This document shows positions 1 to 8,747 of a stretch of 64,000 nucleotides of DNA, in pieces. The notes below the pieces were generated by a model. It saw only the letters and a program-made list of their open reading frames with translations, was not told the DNA's origin and made no database searches. Origin of the DNA: VXMO01 sp965205915 (GTDB taxonomy: Bacteria; Chloroflexota; Dehalococcoidia; UBA6926); assembly GCA_965205915.1 (NCBI GenBank), contig OZ242191.1:620001-684000 (forward strand), given 5' to 3'. The translations under genes and the position numbers were made by a program. Every line of letters begins with the position of its first letter. Positions within the stretch are counted from its first letter, which is position 1.

Positions 1-419
1 TCAGCGGCGATGGTCATGTGTGCCGCGTTGGCATACCAGGAGCCGCCGCCCATGCACCACCCGTTGACGGCGGCGATGACCGGCTTGGTTAGCTCCCAAA
101 GATGGAGGAACTTGCGCATGTTGTTGCGGTCTGACGTCCGCCAATGATCGAGGTGGGCGGCGGCGCTCGTGTTCTTCGGCAGCGCGTACGGCCACTCAAA
201 CTCGGCCTCGCCGGAGATGTCATAGCCGGACGAAAACGCCCTGCCCGCGCCCGTCAGCACGATGGCGCGAACCTCAGGGTCAGCCTCCGCCTCATCGAGC
301 GCCTCATGCAGCTCTCGCTCAAGGTCCGGGCTGATGGCATTCAGCCGCTCGGGCCGATTCAGTGTGATAAGCGCGCCCCTGCGCTGCTTCTCATACAGGA
401 TGTTCTCATAGTCGGCCAT
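1..419 (-). CDS. Enoyl-CoA hydratase/isomerase (crotonase family), 3' part cut by window edge
   Basis: The reading frame starts with ATG at 419 and stays open to base 1, giving 139 residues without a stop. Two crotonase signatures that build the oxyanion hole are visible: GRAFSSGYDIS near residue 64 and KPVIAAVNGWCMGGGSW near residue 113. The N-terminal strand ALITLNRPERLNAIS is also typical. Members of the family stabilise a CoA-thioester enolate, usually hydrating or isomerising enoyl-CoA. The C-terminal half with the second catalytic Glu lies outside the window, so the exact reaction cannot be assigned. It is divergent from the SDR gene starting at 666. Confidence 0.9.
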   Translation of the reverse strand, partial: MADYENILYEKQRRGALITLNRPERLNAISPDLERELHEALDEAEADPEVRAIVLTGAGRAFSSGYDISGEAEFEWPYALPKNTSAAAHLDHWRTSDRNNMRKFLHLWELTKPVIAAVNGWCMGGGSWYANAAHMTIAA

Positions 420-548
420 TGCACAGCCCTCCCCGTTTATCCCCCGTTGGCGAGTGTCCGCCGCTCGGCAAAATGTCTCGCGCAGCGTCACCCACACTAG
501 CCGCGAGAATAGCACCCGCTGAATACGCGCGGCAAGGGAAAGGGGGAC

Positions 549-610
549 GCCCGATGGATTCCGGCCCCGTATCAAGTACGGGGCATGCTTTCATCGGAAT
601 GAGGGGGGGC
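549..610. repeat. REP-like dispersed repeat, long variant
   Basis: The segment opens with GATGGATTCCGG, contains the inverted pair CCCCGTA/TACGGGG, and closes with CGGAATGAGGGG. It matches the flanks of the shorter copies near 11.9, 14.4 and 63.8 kb but carries an extra internal hairpin. A fragment (CAAGTACGGGGCAT) also occurs near 23,435. It lies in the 420-665 intergenic stretch, in which I see no gene. Confidence 0.7.
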
Positions 611-619
611 GGCTCCGCG

Positions 620-625
620 TATAGT
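620..625 (+). promoter_or_regulatory. -10-like hexamer TATAGT upstream of the SDR gene
   Basis: TATAGT lies 41 nt before the ATG at 666. No good -35 hexamer is visible 17 nt upstream, so this is only a candidate extended or weak promoter. Confidence 0.3.
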
Positions 626-665
626 GGCCTTATAGCAGCTATCCTCTGACACGGAGGACTGACAC

Positions 666-1691
666 ATGCGCGTAACCATCCTCGGCGGCTCCGGCTTTGT
701 TGGGCGGCACCTTGTTGCGACGCTTGCCGCAGCGGGTCACAGGCCCATCCGTGTCCTCTCACGCTCCCCTGCCCGCGTCTATGCCGACGCCCGCCGTTCG
801 CTATCAGTTGGTTTCGACGCCATCGAAACGCTCGCATCACTCGGCAAGCTCACTGCGCCGGAGGTTGCCGAAGCCCGCGATCGCGCAGACCGCGGCGAGG
901 CCTTGCTCCACGACGCCATTGAAATCATCGAGGGCGATGCCCGTGATTGGGACGCTGTCCGTGAGGCCGTCGCCGACGCGGACGCCGTCGTCCACGCAGT
1001 TGGCATCATCCGCGAGACCGAGGGGCGCTCATTCGCCGACACCAACATCGGCACGACACAGACCCTGATCGACGTCATGAAAGATGTTGGCGTCAACCGC
1101 CTCGTTTACATGGGAATCCTGGGAGCGTCGGACGACCCGGCGATGCCTTACGGCCGCTCGCGCTTTCAGTCGGAGGACGCGGTGATGAACAGCGGACTCG
1201 AATGGACCATCGTCAAGCCGTCCCTCGTCTTGGGAGTGTCCGATGCCGTATCGCGCCGCATGGTGAGAACGCTGCGAACCGGCCCCGCCGCCGTCCTGCC
1301 CCTGCCCGATGGCGGCCGCACCTTGATGCAACCGATGTACGTCAGCGACCTTGCGACCGTTCTTACTCTCTGTTTGATGGAGCCGGAACGCGCCGGGCAG
1401 ATATACGAGATCGGCGGCCCGGAGCACATCGCCCTGCGCGACATCGCCAAGGCATTCGCCACGGAACTCAGCATCCGACGCGTTTACAACGTCCCGATGC
1501 CCCAATTCCTGCTGAACATCGGCGCGACGGTCATGTCCCGCGTCCTGAAAAACCCGCCCATAACACCCGCGGAACTGAGCCAGCTAAAGGTGGACAACAT
1601 CACGACGCTCGATTCCGTGGATAGCGCCTTCGGCTTCCAACCGCGCCGCTTCGCGGATTACGTGCCTTATATCAGGGACGTTGAACCGTAG
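666..1691 (+). CDS. NAD(P)-binding atypical SDR, complex I NDUFA9-like
   Basis: The 341-residue protein has a Rossmann nucleotide-binding motif GGSGFVGRHL at residues 7-16 and the layout of atypical short-chain dehydrogenases related to the NDUFA9 subunit (NmrA/YwnB-like). In the usual Tyr-x3-Lys segment the sequence is MPYGRSRFQSE, with Arg where most relatives have Lys, so oxidoreductase activity is doubtful and a binding or quinone-related role is possible. The start is supported by GGAGG about 10 nt upstream. It stands alone on the plus strand and is followed by a hairpin and a convergent membrane-protein gene. Confidence 0.85.
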   Translation: MRVTILGGSGFVGRHLVATLAAAGHRPIRVLSRSPARVYADARRSLSVGFDAIETLASLGKLTAPEVAEARDRADRGEALLHDAIEIIEGDARDWDAVREAVADADAVVHAVGIIRETEGRSFADTNIGTTQTLIDVMKDVGVNRLVYMGILGASDDPAMPYGRSRFQSEDAVMNSGLEWTIVKPSLVLGVSDAVSRRMVRTLRTGPAAVLPLPDGGRTLMQPMYVSDLATVLTLCLMEPERAGQIYEIGGPEHIALRDIAKAFATELSIRRVYNVPMPQFLLNIGATVMSRVLKNPPITPAELSQLKVDNITTLDSVDSAFGFQPRRFADYVPYIRDVEP

Positions 1692-1699
1692 CTATTCAG

Positions 1700-1723
1700 C
1701 AGCCGCGCCGCTTGGCGCGGCTG
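1700..1723 (+). terminator. GC-rich hairpin after the SDR gene
   Basis: A 10-bp stem CAGCCGCGCC/GGCGCGGCTG with loop GCTT starts 9 nt after the stop codon. No U-tract follows on either strand, so it may only be an mRNA 3'-end stabiliser or a weak terminator between convergent genes. Confidence 0.4.
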
Positions 1724-1768
1724 AGGGACCCGCAATTGACGCAACTGTTGGCGATGGGTCTTTGTGAC

Positions 1769-3016
1769 TTATCGCCGTTTTCGCCGCTCGCCTGCTGCGT
1801 AGGGTGTCTTTTCTCTAAGGTAGTTGTTCAGCGTGAAGGCCAGAAGCACGACTGGAATAATGACCAGGATCTTGGCTGCTTCCAGCAAGAGGCCGCCATG
1901 GAGCCAAAGGACGGCGAATAGCACAAATATGACGTTCATTGCGACAATCGTCACAATCGTAGGCAGCCAAAACTGTCGTAGTAGTCGCCATGAGACGGCT
2001 ATGGCGCAAACACAAAAACCGAGCATGGGGGCGGCCGCAATCGTGATAATCTCGTCGCCGTCGACGTGGCTTGCCGTGCCACCGAACGCGTAAAGAGAGA
2101 ATCCAGCCATCAACAAGGCGAGCGCGCCCAGCGCCAGGGCGTACAACATGCGCCGATCGCTCTCTAGCGGCAGGAAACCGATCGCAACTCCGCTGCCGAT
2201 TGGCGCCACAGTGATCAGGATCAGGAACGCCACAATTAGGATCGATTCGTCAATTAGAATTAGGAGCAGGAATAGCAGGGCGACGGGCGCCACAAGGACT
2301 GCCACGGCAATCAGTGGCGCGGCGAAGATCATCCATGTGTGCCTCTCCTTGAACCGAGAGATGATCAACCCCATCGCGGCCATCGAGAGGGACAATACCA
2401 GTGACGTTATCCAGAAGCCAAACTGGGAATACAGTAGATTTGTCTCTGTGGAGAATGAATAGTCCAGAGGCGTGTACTCACCGACGGCATACTTCGTCCA
2501 TTGCCCGTCGGGGGTTCCGACTACGACGCCCCTTAGACCCATTGCGACGATGACGTTGCCGCTGTTTGCGTCGTAGGTGATGCTGTGCGGCCGCCCCACA
2601 CCGCTCACACCGTCGCCCTGTGGTGTTACTTGCCGTTGAACCCAGACGTTGCCCGCCTGTCGCAGGTAGGCTGCCGAATAGACAACTGATTCATTTCCAT
2701 CAGCGCCTACAAGAACAATCTCCGGGTCTCTGATTTCGTATCGGCCATTGGGCGTTTCGACACTCTTCTCGTCCCACAACAAGCCGGTCCTTTCGGAGGA
2801 AGTATCCGGCGTCCAGTTCTTGCCGCCGTCCTCGCTCCAATAGATATACCACCCGCTCTGTTGATACAGCTCCCCTGCTAGTAGAGTCCCGCCCGCGTCC
2901 ATCCCGACATTCGTAATTCCATCGCTTTGAAGGCCGCACGCCATCGCCACGACCGCGAGCGCCAAAATCAGCGCTGTCGCAACTATCTCTCGCCCGCGTC
3001 TTGCCAATGGGCTCAT
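1769..3016 (-). CDS. Putative lipoprotein with Asp-box and multi-pass membrane C-terminus
   Basis: The 415-residue product begins with a charged N-terminus and a hydrophobic segment ending VAMAC, which resembles a lipobox (Cys 27). Residues of about 35-190 are extracytoplasmic-like and hold one BNR/Asp-box, SEDGGKNW, a motif seen in beta-propeller proteins and usually repeated. The second half is a series of hydrophobic segments (at least six likely membrane spans) ending in a basic tail. I do not recognise a family for the full length. It lies convergent to the SDR gene; its own promoter is unclear and the Shine-Dalgarno is weak. Confidence 0.6.
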   Translation of the reverse strand: MSPLARRGREIVATALILALAVVAMACGLQSDGITNVGMDAGGTLLAGELYQQSGWYIYWSEDGGKNWTPDTSSERTGLLWDEKSVETPNGRYEIRDPEIVLVGADGNESVVYSAAYLRQAGNVWVQRQVTPQGDGVSGVGRPHSITYDANSGNVIVAMGLRGVVVGTPDGQWTKYAVGEYTPLDYSFSTETNLLYSQFGFWITSLVLSLSMAAMGLIISRFKERHTWMIFAAPLIAVAVLVAPVALLFLLLILIDESILIVAFLILITVAPIGSGVAIGFLPLESDRRMLYALALGALALLMAGFSLYAFGGTASHVDGDEIITIAAAPMLGFCVCAIAVSWRLLRQFWLPTIVTIVAMNVIFVLFAVLWLHGGLLLEAAKILVIIPVVLLAFTLNNYLREKTPYAAGERRKRR

Positions 3017-3113
3017 GGGCCTAAGTGTAGGGAGTTGGATGTAAAGCGCAAAAGCCCTCGGGTAGCGATGGTGAGGATCGTCAGCTATCCGGCGAACGCG
3101 CCGGTTGCCCCTT

Positions 3114-3144
3114 ACCCGTCATTCCCGCGTAGGCTGGAATACAG
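3114..3144. repeat. REP-like repeat fragment
   Basis: ACCCGTCATTCCCGCG..GCTGGAATAC is a degraded copy of the CGTCATTCCCGC..GGAAT family found elsewhere in the window. It sits in the 3017-3170 gap, which holds nothing else recognisable. Confidence 0.6.
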
Positions 3145-3170
3145 AAGACTTATGCGCGGCTTGTCGCCCT

Positions 3171-3470
3171 CTAGTTATCGCGTGAACGGGCCAGTTGTGA
3201 GATGAACTGCTCTATCGGGAACGCCGGGAGCGATACTATCTGTATCGTGCCTCGCGCGCCCAGTTCCAGCGATACGCGCGCTATCGTCTCATTGTCCGGG
3301 GCCTCAACGATGTTGACGAAATCATAGATGCCCAGCACGGCGTATTGCGCGGTGACCTTCGCCCCCCACGATTCGATCTCACGGTTTACTTCCTGGATCC
3401 GCTCCGGGCGGTGCTTGACGGTCTTCCGACCCTCATCCGTCAGCGTGCTCAGCAACACATACGTCCCCAT
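3171..3470 (-). CDS. GYD domain protein
   Basis: A 99-residue protein matching the GYD family: an N-terminal beta strand TYVLLSTLTDEG, then WGAKVTAQYAVLGIYDFVNIVEA, with the family GxYD signature as GIYD, and a C-terminal strand TIQIVSLPAF. These are ferredoxin-like alpha/beta proteins of unknown biochemical role, common in Chloroflexota, Actinobacteria and Archaea. GGGAGG lies 8 nt before the ATG, supporting this start. It is transcribed in the same direction as the hydrolase upstream, 88 nt away. Confidence 0.85.
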   Translation of the reverse strand: MGTYVLLSTLTDEGRKTVKHRPERIQEVNREIESWGAKVTAQYAVLGIYDFVNIVEAPDNETIARVSLELGARGTIQIVSLPAFPIEQFISQLARSRDN

Positions 3471-3558
3471 CTAATTGGCCTCCCTAAATCTGCTTGATTC
3501 CGACTGCTTTCCCGATGTAGTCCCCAATTGAGAATCGTAGGTACGGCGACCCTGCCTG

Positions 3559-4260
3559 TCAACGTGCGGCCATCGCTCCATCCAGGAACATCGCCGTCGC
3601 TTCCGCCAACGCAGGCCTGCTCGTTTGCCACGCTCGGTCCGCTCCCTCTAGCGCCAGCGCCGTAACGTCCGGCCTGCCTAGCCCGTCAACCCATTCGCCT
3701 AGCCGCTGCGGCGTCGTCAGGCCATCGTCTCCGCCCAATAGAAACCGCACCGGCACCTTAACTTTCTCCATACCGCCCTCGGTTGGAATGCCGATCAGCG
3801 GAATATCCAGTATCGGCGAGACGGCGACGACCGCCCGCAGTCCTTCCGGCTCGCGCGCCGCGACTCGCAGCGCCACGGCTGCGCCGAACGAGTACCCCAC
3901 GATTCCGATGCGTTCCCCGTCCACGCCCGGCCACGCTCGCAGCATCTCAATCGCCGCGAGCGCGTCATCTGTCTGCCCCTGCCCCAGCGCGTTCTCGCCC
4001 TGCGAGTCTTCCACGCCACGATAGTTGAACCGGAACGAGACAAACCCTCGCGGTGTCACCTCCCGCGTCAACGCTTCGATGACCGTGCTGAGCATCGTCC
4101 CGCCCAAGTGTGGCTCCGGCGCGCAGAACACCACGCCCGGCAGATCGCCGCTGCCCTCCGGAATCTCCTCTCCGGTTGGCTCGGCGAGGATTCCCTCCAG
4201 CGTCAGGTCGTCCGTTGAAAAGAAATTGATGGCCGTCTGTTTCACCTCGGCGCAGCTCAC
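3559..4260 (-). CDS. Alpha/beta hydrolase (dienelactone-hydrolase-like) lacking the usual catalytic His
   Basis: The 233-residue protein has the small serine-hydrolase fold: PGVVFCAPEPHLGG, FNYRGVEDSQG, nucleophile elbow GYSFG near residue 122, and an acid region GGDDGLT near residue 177. Where relatives have GADHFF, which carries the catalytic His, this protein has GADRAW; the codon is CGA. No other His lies nearby, so the triad appears incomplete. The start is GTG and overlaps the upstream phosphoesterase stop as GTGA (4257-4260), which indicates translational coupling. The function may be non-hydrolytic. Confidence 0.85.
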   Translation of the reverse strand: MSCAEVKQTAINFFSTDDLTLEGILAEPTGEEIPEGSGDLPGVVFCAPEPHLGGTMLSTVIEALTREVTPRGFVSFRFNYRGVEDSQGENALGQGQTDDALAAIEMLRAWPGVDGERIGIVGYSFGAAVALRVAAREPEGLRAVVAVSPILDIPLIGIPTEGGMEKVKVPVRFLLGGDDGLTTPQRLGEWVDGLGRPDVTALALEGADRAWQTSRPALAEATAMFLDGAMAAR

Positions 4261-5012
4261 AGACCGTACGGAAGACGCTGCGCAAGAAGATCCGGCAGCC
4301 CCGCCGCCGTCATGTCCTGCTGCACCGTCTCAATGTCGTACTCAACACGCAGATGCGTCAGCGTTCCCGCTTCGTGATCCAGGATTGCGTATGAGGCGCG
4401 TGGATCGCTGTCCCGCGGCTGACCAACACTCCCGGGATTCACGATGAGCCGCACCGCGTTTGGCAGGTTGATGATTGCGCCATGCGAAAGCCGCATCGAG
4501 GGATTGATAATCGGGGGGCGATCATTGTCCGATATGACCTCACCAAATATGAGCGGCAGGTGCGAATGTCCCAACAGCAGGAACCGCGTCTCCAGCAGCG
4601 CGAATGATCCCCGCGCGCCCTCCTCATGCACCACGTATTCCCAAACCGGATCACGCAAGGAGGCGTGAACCAGTGTGAAATCCCCCTCCTTGACGACGCT
4701 GGGCAGTCCTCGCAGATACTCGCGGTTGCTCTCGGTCAACTGCTCGCCGTTCCACGCGCACGCCGTTGAGGCCTCCTGGTTGAACATGGACAGAGACGTG
4801 GCGCCGATCGCTCCAAGATCGTGATTCCCTGCCACGCTTATGTGCTCGAAGCCGCGCAGGGTGTCCAGGCACTCGTTGGGTCGCGGCCCGTACCCCACCA
4901 TGTCTCCCAACGACCAGATGTTGTCGACAGGCCCGCGCTTTTGCGCATCGCGCAACACGGCGTCAAAGGCGACGATGTTGGAGTGAATGTCTGAAACGAT
5001 TAGTGTACGCAT
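4257..5012 (-). CDS. Calcineurin-like metallophosphoesterase (YfcE/MJ0936-type)
   Basis: A 251-residue phosphoesterase with the classic dimetal motifs in order: DIHSN at residues 8-12, GDMVGYGP near 37, GNHD near 63, and later GHSH and NPGSVGQPRD. These residues bind two metal ions and hydrolyse phosphomonoesters or diesters; the physiological substrate is unknown. The protein is cytoplasmic, with no signal sequence. It forms a two-gene unit with the alpha/beta hydrolase, whose GTG start overlaps its TGA stop. Confidence 0.9.
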   Translation of the reverse strand: MRTLIVSDIHSNIVAFDAVLRDAQKRGPVDNIWSLGDMVGYGPRPNECLDTLRGFEHISVAGNHDLGAIGATSLSMFNQEASTACAWNGEQLTESNREYLRGLPSVVKEGDFTLVHASLRDPVWEYVVHEEGARGSFALLETRFLLLGHSHLPLIFGEVISDNDRPPIINPSMRLSHGAIINLPNAVRLIVNPGSVGQPRDSDPRASYAILDHEAGTLTHLRVEYDIETVQQDMTAAGLPDLLAQRLPYGL

Positions 5013-5042
5013 GGCAATCGATATCCAGAGTGTAACCCGGAG

Positions 5043-6485
5043 CTATATTGGCGACTGCGGGACGTAGGCGTTACGACCCGCCGCCAGGTCAGCCAGGAAA
5101 CTGTCCGCCCAACCCTTGGCGGTGTGTGCCTGCACATCCTCATTCAGGTTCTGCCACCGATGCCGCCGCTCGCGTAGGGTCATCGAAAGCGCGCTGTGCA
5201 AAGCCTCTGCCGTCCCCTCAATGTCATATGGATTCACGATCAGCGCGTCCTGCATCGTGTCCGCGGCCCCGCAGAATCGCGACAAGATCAGCACGCCGGG
5301 ATCACGCCCCTGAGACGCCACGAATTCCTTGGCAATCAGGTTCATACCGTCCCGTAGCGGCGTCACGAGGCACACGTCCGCCTCCCTGAAAAAGTGCGCC
5401 AACTCTTCCTGGGTGTACGAACGATACAGGTAGTGAACCGGCACCCATTCCGCCTCCGCGAACCGTCCGTTGATGCGCCCGACAAGCCTGTCGACCCGCT
5501 CGCGCTCCTGCACATATTCCGGCACGCGACTCCGCGACGGCGCGGAAATCTGGATCATCGTGACCTTGCCGCGAACGGCCGGATACCTGTCCAGCAACGC
5601 CTCGAACGTCCGCAATCGCTGAGGGATGCCTTTCGAATAGTCGAGGCGGTCAACACCCAACACGACTTTCTTACGCTCCACGGCTCGCCGCGGCAAAAGC
5701 CGCTGCAAGATACCCAACTCCTCGGTCTCATCCGCCTCACGCGCCCATTTCTGGAACTGGGGAGGATCGGTGCCGATGGGATACACGCCTGCGCCAACGC
5801 TCCCCGTCGGCCCGTGAAATACGCCGCCATCGACGGTTCCGCCCACCTCCACCTGCAAAGTATCAAGGAGGTTATGCGCGTAACGGTTTGTGTGAAATCC
5901 AACCAGGTCGTAGCAGATCAATTCCTCAAGCAGCTGCTTTGCCCATGGAAGGATCGAAAATACCTCCGCCGCAGGAAACGGCGTATGCAGGAAAAACCCG
6001 ATTTTTCCCTTCCAGCCCATCTTCCTCAGCTCGGACCCGAGCGGGATCAGGTGGTAGTCCTGCACCCAGATCGCGTCACCCTCACGCAGGAGCGGGTACA
6101 GACCCTCCGCGAATCGGTGATTTACACGCCGATAGCCTCGATATGCATCGTGCCGCAGTTGCACAAAGTTCGGAAAGGCGTGGAGTAGCGGCCACAGCGT
6201 GCGGTTGGCGAACACGGAGTAGAAGAGATTGACCTCATCTGCCGTAAGGTTCATCGCGCCGACATCGATCGCGCCGTTACTCGTTACCGTCGGCTCGACG
6301 GCCAAACGGCGTTCAGTCGTCGTCCCGCTCCACCCGAACCACAGCCCGCCGTGCTCTTCCAGTGTGGTCTGCATAGCAGAGACCAGCCCTCCGACGGGCT
6401 GATTCCGTTGATCCAGCGTCGCCGTCGGCAACGTCGACGCAGGCAGTCTGTTGGACACAACGACAAGGCGTTCCATCTGTTCCAT
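5043..6485 (-). CDS. otsA: Trehalose-6-phosphate synthase (GT20)
   Basis: This GT20 enzyme transfers glucose from a nucleotide sugar to glucose-6-phosphate to make trehalose-6-phosphate, an osmoprotectant precursor. Motifs are in order: VVSNRLP at the N-terminus, WFGWSG, WVQDYHLIPL, HTPFPAAEVF, DRLDYSKGIPQRL, and RDGMNLIAKEFVAS near the C-terminus. I place the start at ATG 6485 (480 residues, normal length), preceded by GGGGG with 7 nt spacing. A longer open frame to 6584 has no family similarity. No trehalose-phosphatase gene (otsB) is seen in the window. Confidence 0.93.
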   Translation of the reverse strand: MEQMERLVVVSNRLPASTLPTATLDQRNQPVGGLVSAMQTTLEEHGGLWFGWSGTTTERRLAVEPTVTSNGAIDVGAMNLTADEVNLFYSVFANRTLWPLLHAFPNFVQLRHDAYRGYRRVNHRFAEGLYPLLREGDAIWVQDYHLIPLGSELRKMGWKGKIGFFLHTPFPAAEVFSILPWAKQLLEELICYDLVGFHTNRYAHNLLDTLQVEVGGTVDGGVFHGPTGSVGAGVYPIGTDPPQFQKWAREADETEELGILQRLLPRRAVERKKVVLGVDRLDYSKGIPQRLRTFEALLDRYPAVRGKVTMIQISAPSRSRVPEYVQERERVDRLVGRINGRFAEAEWVPVHYLYRSYTQEELAHFFREADVCLVTPLRDGMNLIAKEFVASQGRDPGVLILSRFCGAADTMQDALIVNPYDIEGTAEALHSALSMTLRERRHRWQNLNEDVQAHTAKGWADSFLADLAAGRNAYVPQSPI

Positions 6486-6658
6486 CGCCTTGCCCCCTAC
6501 CCTCGCATGACAGACATTCGTATAGCCTGCACAATACAAATCACCGGTTCCGTGGCACCCTTTAACACTAGCCCGCCGCCCCATAACGGGTCAAACACGC
6601 CGCGTGCTACACTTTTTCCCTATAGCAGCGCAGTCACGCGAAAAACGGGGGGGATACC

Positions 6659-7459
6659 ATGCCGGAAAGCAAGTTTACCGATATCCAGGGCCTCAAGATG
6701 CATTACCTCGAATGGGGCGATCCCTCCAATCCTGACCTGCTTCTTGTGCATGGCTGGACGGGTCTCGGCGCCGCATGGGCATCTGTCGCCGAGGCGTTTC
6801 AGGATCGCTACCACATCATCGCCCCGGACAATCGCGGCCACGGCGAAACCGACAAGCCCGTCACCGGCTACATGCTCCGTGATTTCGCCACCGATATCGT
6901 CGAGCTCATAGACGTGCTCGGCCTCGAAAAGCCCGCCTATGTCGGCCATTCCTGGGGCGGCAACATCGGCACGATAATGGCCTCCGACTACGCCGACAAG
7001 ATCTGCTGCGCGTTCCTCGAAGACCCCGTGTACTGGAAGATGGTCAACGTCCACGTCACCAGCCTCCCGATTGCCCTTGCCCGCCACAACAGGCCCGAAG
7101 CCGAGATACGCGCCGAGGCGCAAGAACAGGGCATGACTGAGCAGCAAGCCGACGAACTCGTCTACCGCCACCACCACTTCTCCCCTCACGCCGTCACGCG
7201 CCTCCTCACCGACAATCGCAGTTGGGCATTCCGGTGCGAGGATCACATGCGTCGCATCGCCGTCCCCACGCAGGTTCTCGTCGCGGACATCACCGCCGGC
7301 GGCTACATGCTTCCCGAGGAGCTTGAGTACTATCGCACCATCGCAACGCCGGATTTGGACTTTCGACTCTGGCCGGACGTTGGGCACGGCATGCACGCCG
7401 CCCGCCCGGATCAGTTCAACCAGGAGCTAGACGAGTTCCTAAAGAGTTGTAGCGCTTGA
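6659..7459 (+). CDS. Alpha/beta hydrolase
   Basis: A 266-residue hydrolase of the haloalkane-dehalogenase/epoxide-hydrolase-like class. HGWTGLG (oxyanion region), DNRGHGETDKP, nucleophile elbow GHSWGG near residue 99, and a C-terminal GHGMHAARPDQF that supplies the catalytic His near residue 243 are all present, so the Ser-Asp-His triad looks intact. The substrate is unknown. A G-run precedes the ATG. The gene ends in TTGA, its TGA overlapping the TTG start of the MFS gene, so the two are translationally coupled. Confidence 0.9.
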   Translation: MPESKFTDIQGLKMHYLEWGDPSNPDLLLVHGWTGLGAAWASVAEAFQDRYHIIAPDNRGHGETDKPVTGYMLRDFATDIVELIDVLGLEKPAYVGHSWGGNIGTIMASDYADKICCAFLEDPVYWKMVNVHVTSLPIALARHNRPEAEIRAEAQEQGMTEQQADELVYRHHHFSPHAVTRLLTDNRSWAFRCEDHMRRIAVPTQVLVADITAGGYMLPEELEYYRTIATPDLDFRLWPDVGHGMHAARPDQFNQELDEFLKSCSA

Positions 7460-8709
7460 GCAACGGCTCCCCCTCAATAGCAGCCGCAGAAACGTCCCCG
7501 CAGTCGCGCTTTCAGACTTTCCGCGCGCTCAGCAACCCGACGTTCCGCCGTCTCTGGTTTGCGGGCTGGGTCTGGTACGTGAACCGCATGATGGAGATGG
7601 CCGTCCTGTCATGGCTGGTTCTTCAGCTGACCGATTCACCATCGCAGGTCGCTCTCGTTGGCGTGTTCCGCATGGCCCCGATGTTCCTGTTGGGGCTCAT
7701 CGCCGGCAGCGTCTCCGACCGCTTCCCGCGCAAGTACGTGATGATCTCCACTCAATTCGTGAACCTCGGTGTCACTGCGGGAATGCTTGCCGTTCTTGTA
7801 TTTGGACAAATCGCGCCGTGGCACGCATTCCTGGCCACATTTCTCACCGGCTGCGCGTGGGCCGTCGACTTCTCAGCCCGCCGCGCCTACTTCGCCGAGA
7901 TTTTCAATGGCGACGCCCTCACGAACGCCATCTCGCTTGATGTGGTCGCGCTCACCGGCAGCAGCATCATCGGCCCCCTGTTCGCGGGCACGATTATCGA
8001 GCTGATCGACTTTTCAGGCTCCTACGCCCTGATGCTCTTCCTTTTCATTGCGGCGGGCGGAGTCCTGTTCACAATCCCCAAGACCCGATCCCTTGGGCCC
8101 AGCCAGACCTCCGTGCTACGGCACATGGCTGAGTCCGTAACCACGCTGGTTAAGAACCGCGCCCTTCTCGCCGCGCTCACCATCACCGTCAGCCTGAACT
8201 TCTTTGGATTCCCGTTCCTGACAATGGTGCCCGTCATTGGCCGCGATGTCCTTGGCGCGAACGCATTTCTCTACGGCGTCCTGGCCGCCGCCGCGGGCGT
8301 CGGCTCACTCGCGGGCGCAATACTCATCGCCTCGCGCCAGATACGTAACCACGGGCAGATTTACTCTTTGGGCGCGGCGTTCATGCTGGCGATACTCGTT
8401 CTCTTCTCGTTCTCGGAATTGTACGTGGTATCTCTCGTCCTGCTGATCATCGCCGGAATCGGCATGGCAGGATTCGCGACAATGCAACCCACAATCGCCA
8501 TGCAGGCCGTCAAGCCCGAAATGCGAGGCCGCGCGATGGGCGCGGTGGCGTTGGGAATCGGCGCAAGCCCACTGGGAATGTTGACCGTAGGCTGGCTCGC
8601 GGAACAATGGACTCCTCAGCTAGCCCTCGCCGCCCTAACCGGCACAGGCTTCATAGTAGTCATGCTCCTCCGCCTGGCGCTCCCCGAACTCCGCGGCCAA
8701 CCCAGATAA
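7456..8709 (+). CDS. MFS_3-type major facilitator transporter
   Basis: A 417-residue integral membrane protein with about 12 hydrophobic segments and an EntS/MFS_3-like N-terminus (NPTFRRLWFAGWVWYVNRMMEMAVLSW is the hallmark region), with the loop motif GSVSDRFPRKYVM between helices 2 and 3. Relatives are proton-driven exporters of small molecules. It starts with TTG inside the stop overlap of the preceding hydrolase, which suggests joint function, perhaps export or detoxification of a related compound. Two further MFS_3 genes lie at 14.4-17.3 kb. Confidence 0.9.
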   Translation: MSNGSPSIAAAETSPQSRFQTFRALSNPTFRRLWFAGWVWYVNRMMEMAVLSWLVLQLTDSPSQVALVGVFRMAPMFLLGLIAGSVSDRFPRKYVMISTQFVNLGVTAGMLAVLVFGQIAPWHAFLATFLTGCAWAVDFSARRAYFAEIFNGDALTNAISLDVVALTGSSIIGPLFAGTIIELIDFSGSYALMLFLFIAAGGVLFTIPKTRSLGPSQTSVLRHMAESVTTLVKNRALLAALTITVSLNFFGFPFLTMVPVIGRDVLGANAFLYGVLAAAAGVGSLAGAILIASRQIRNHGQIYSLGAAFMLAILVLFSFSELYVVSLVLLIIAGIGMAGFATMQPTIAMQAVKPEMRGRAMGAVALGIGASPLGMLTVGWLAEQWTPQLALAALTGTGFIVVMLLRLALPELRGQPR

Positions 8710-8747
8710 GACCCCTCCGCGAAGGCGGGGGCCAATCCGTAGCCGCG

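Noticed and set aside
5394..6188. 264-codon plus-strand frame over otsA
   Set aside because: Antisense shadow of a clear GT20 enzyme with third-position bias belonging to the minus strand.
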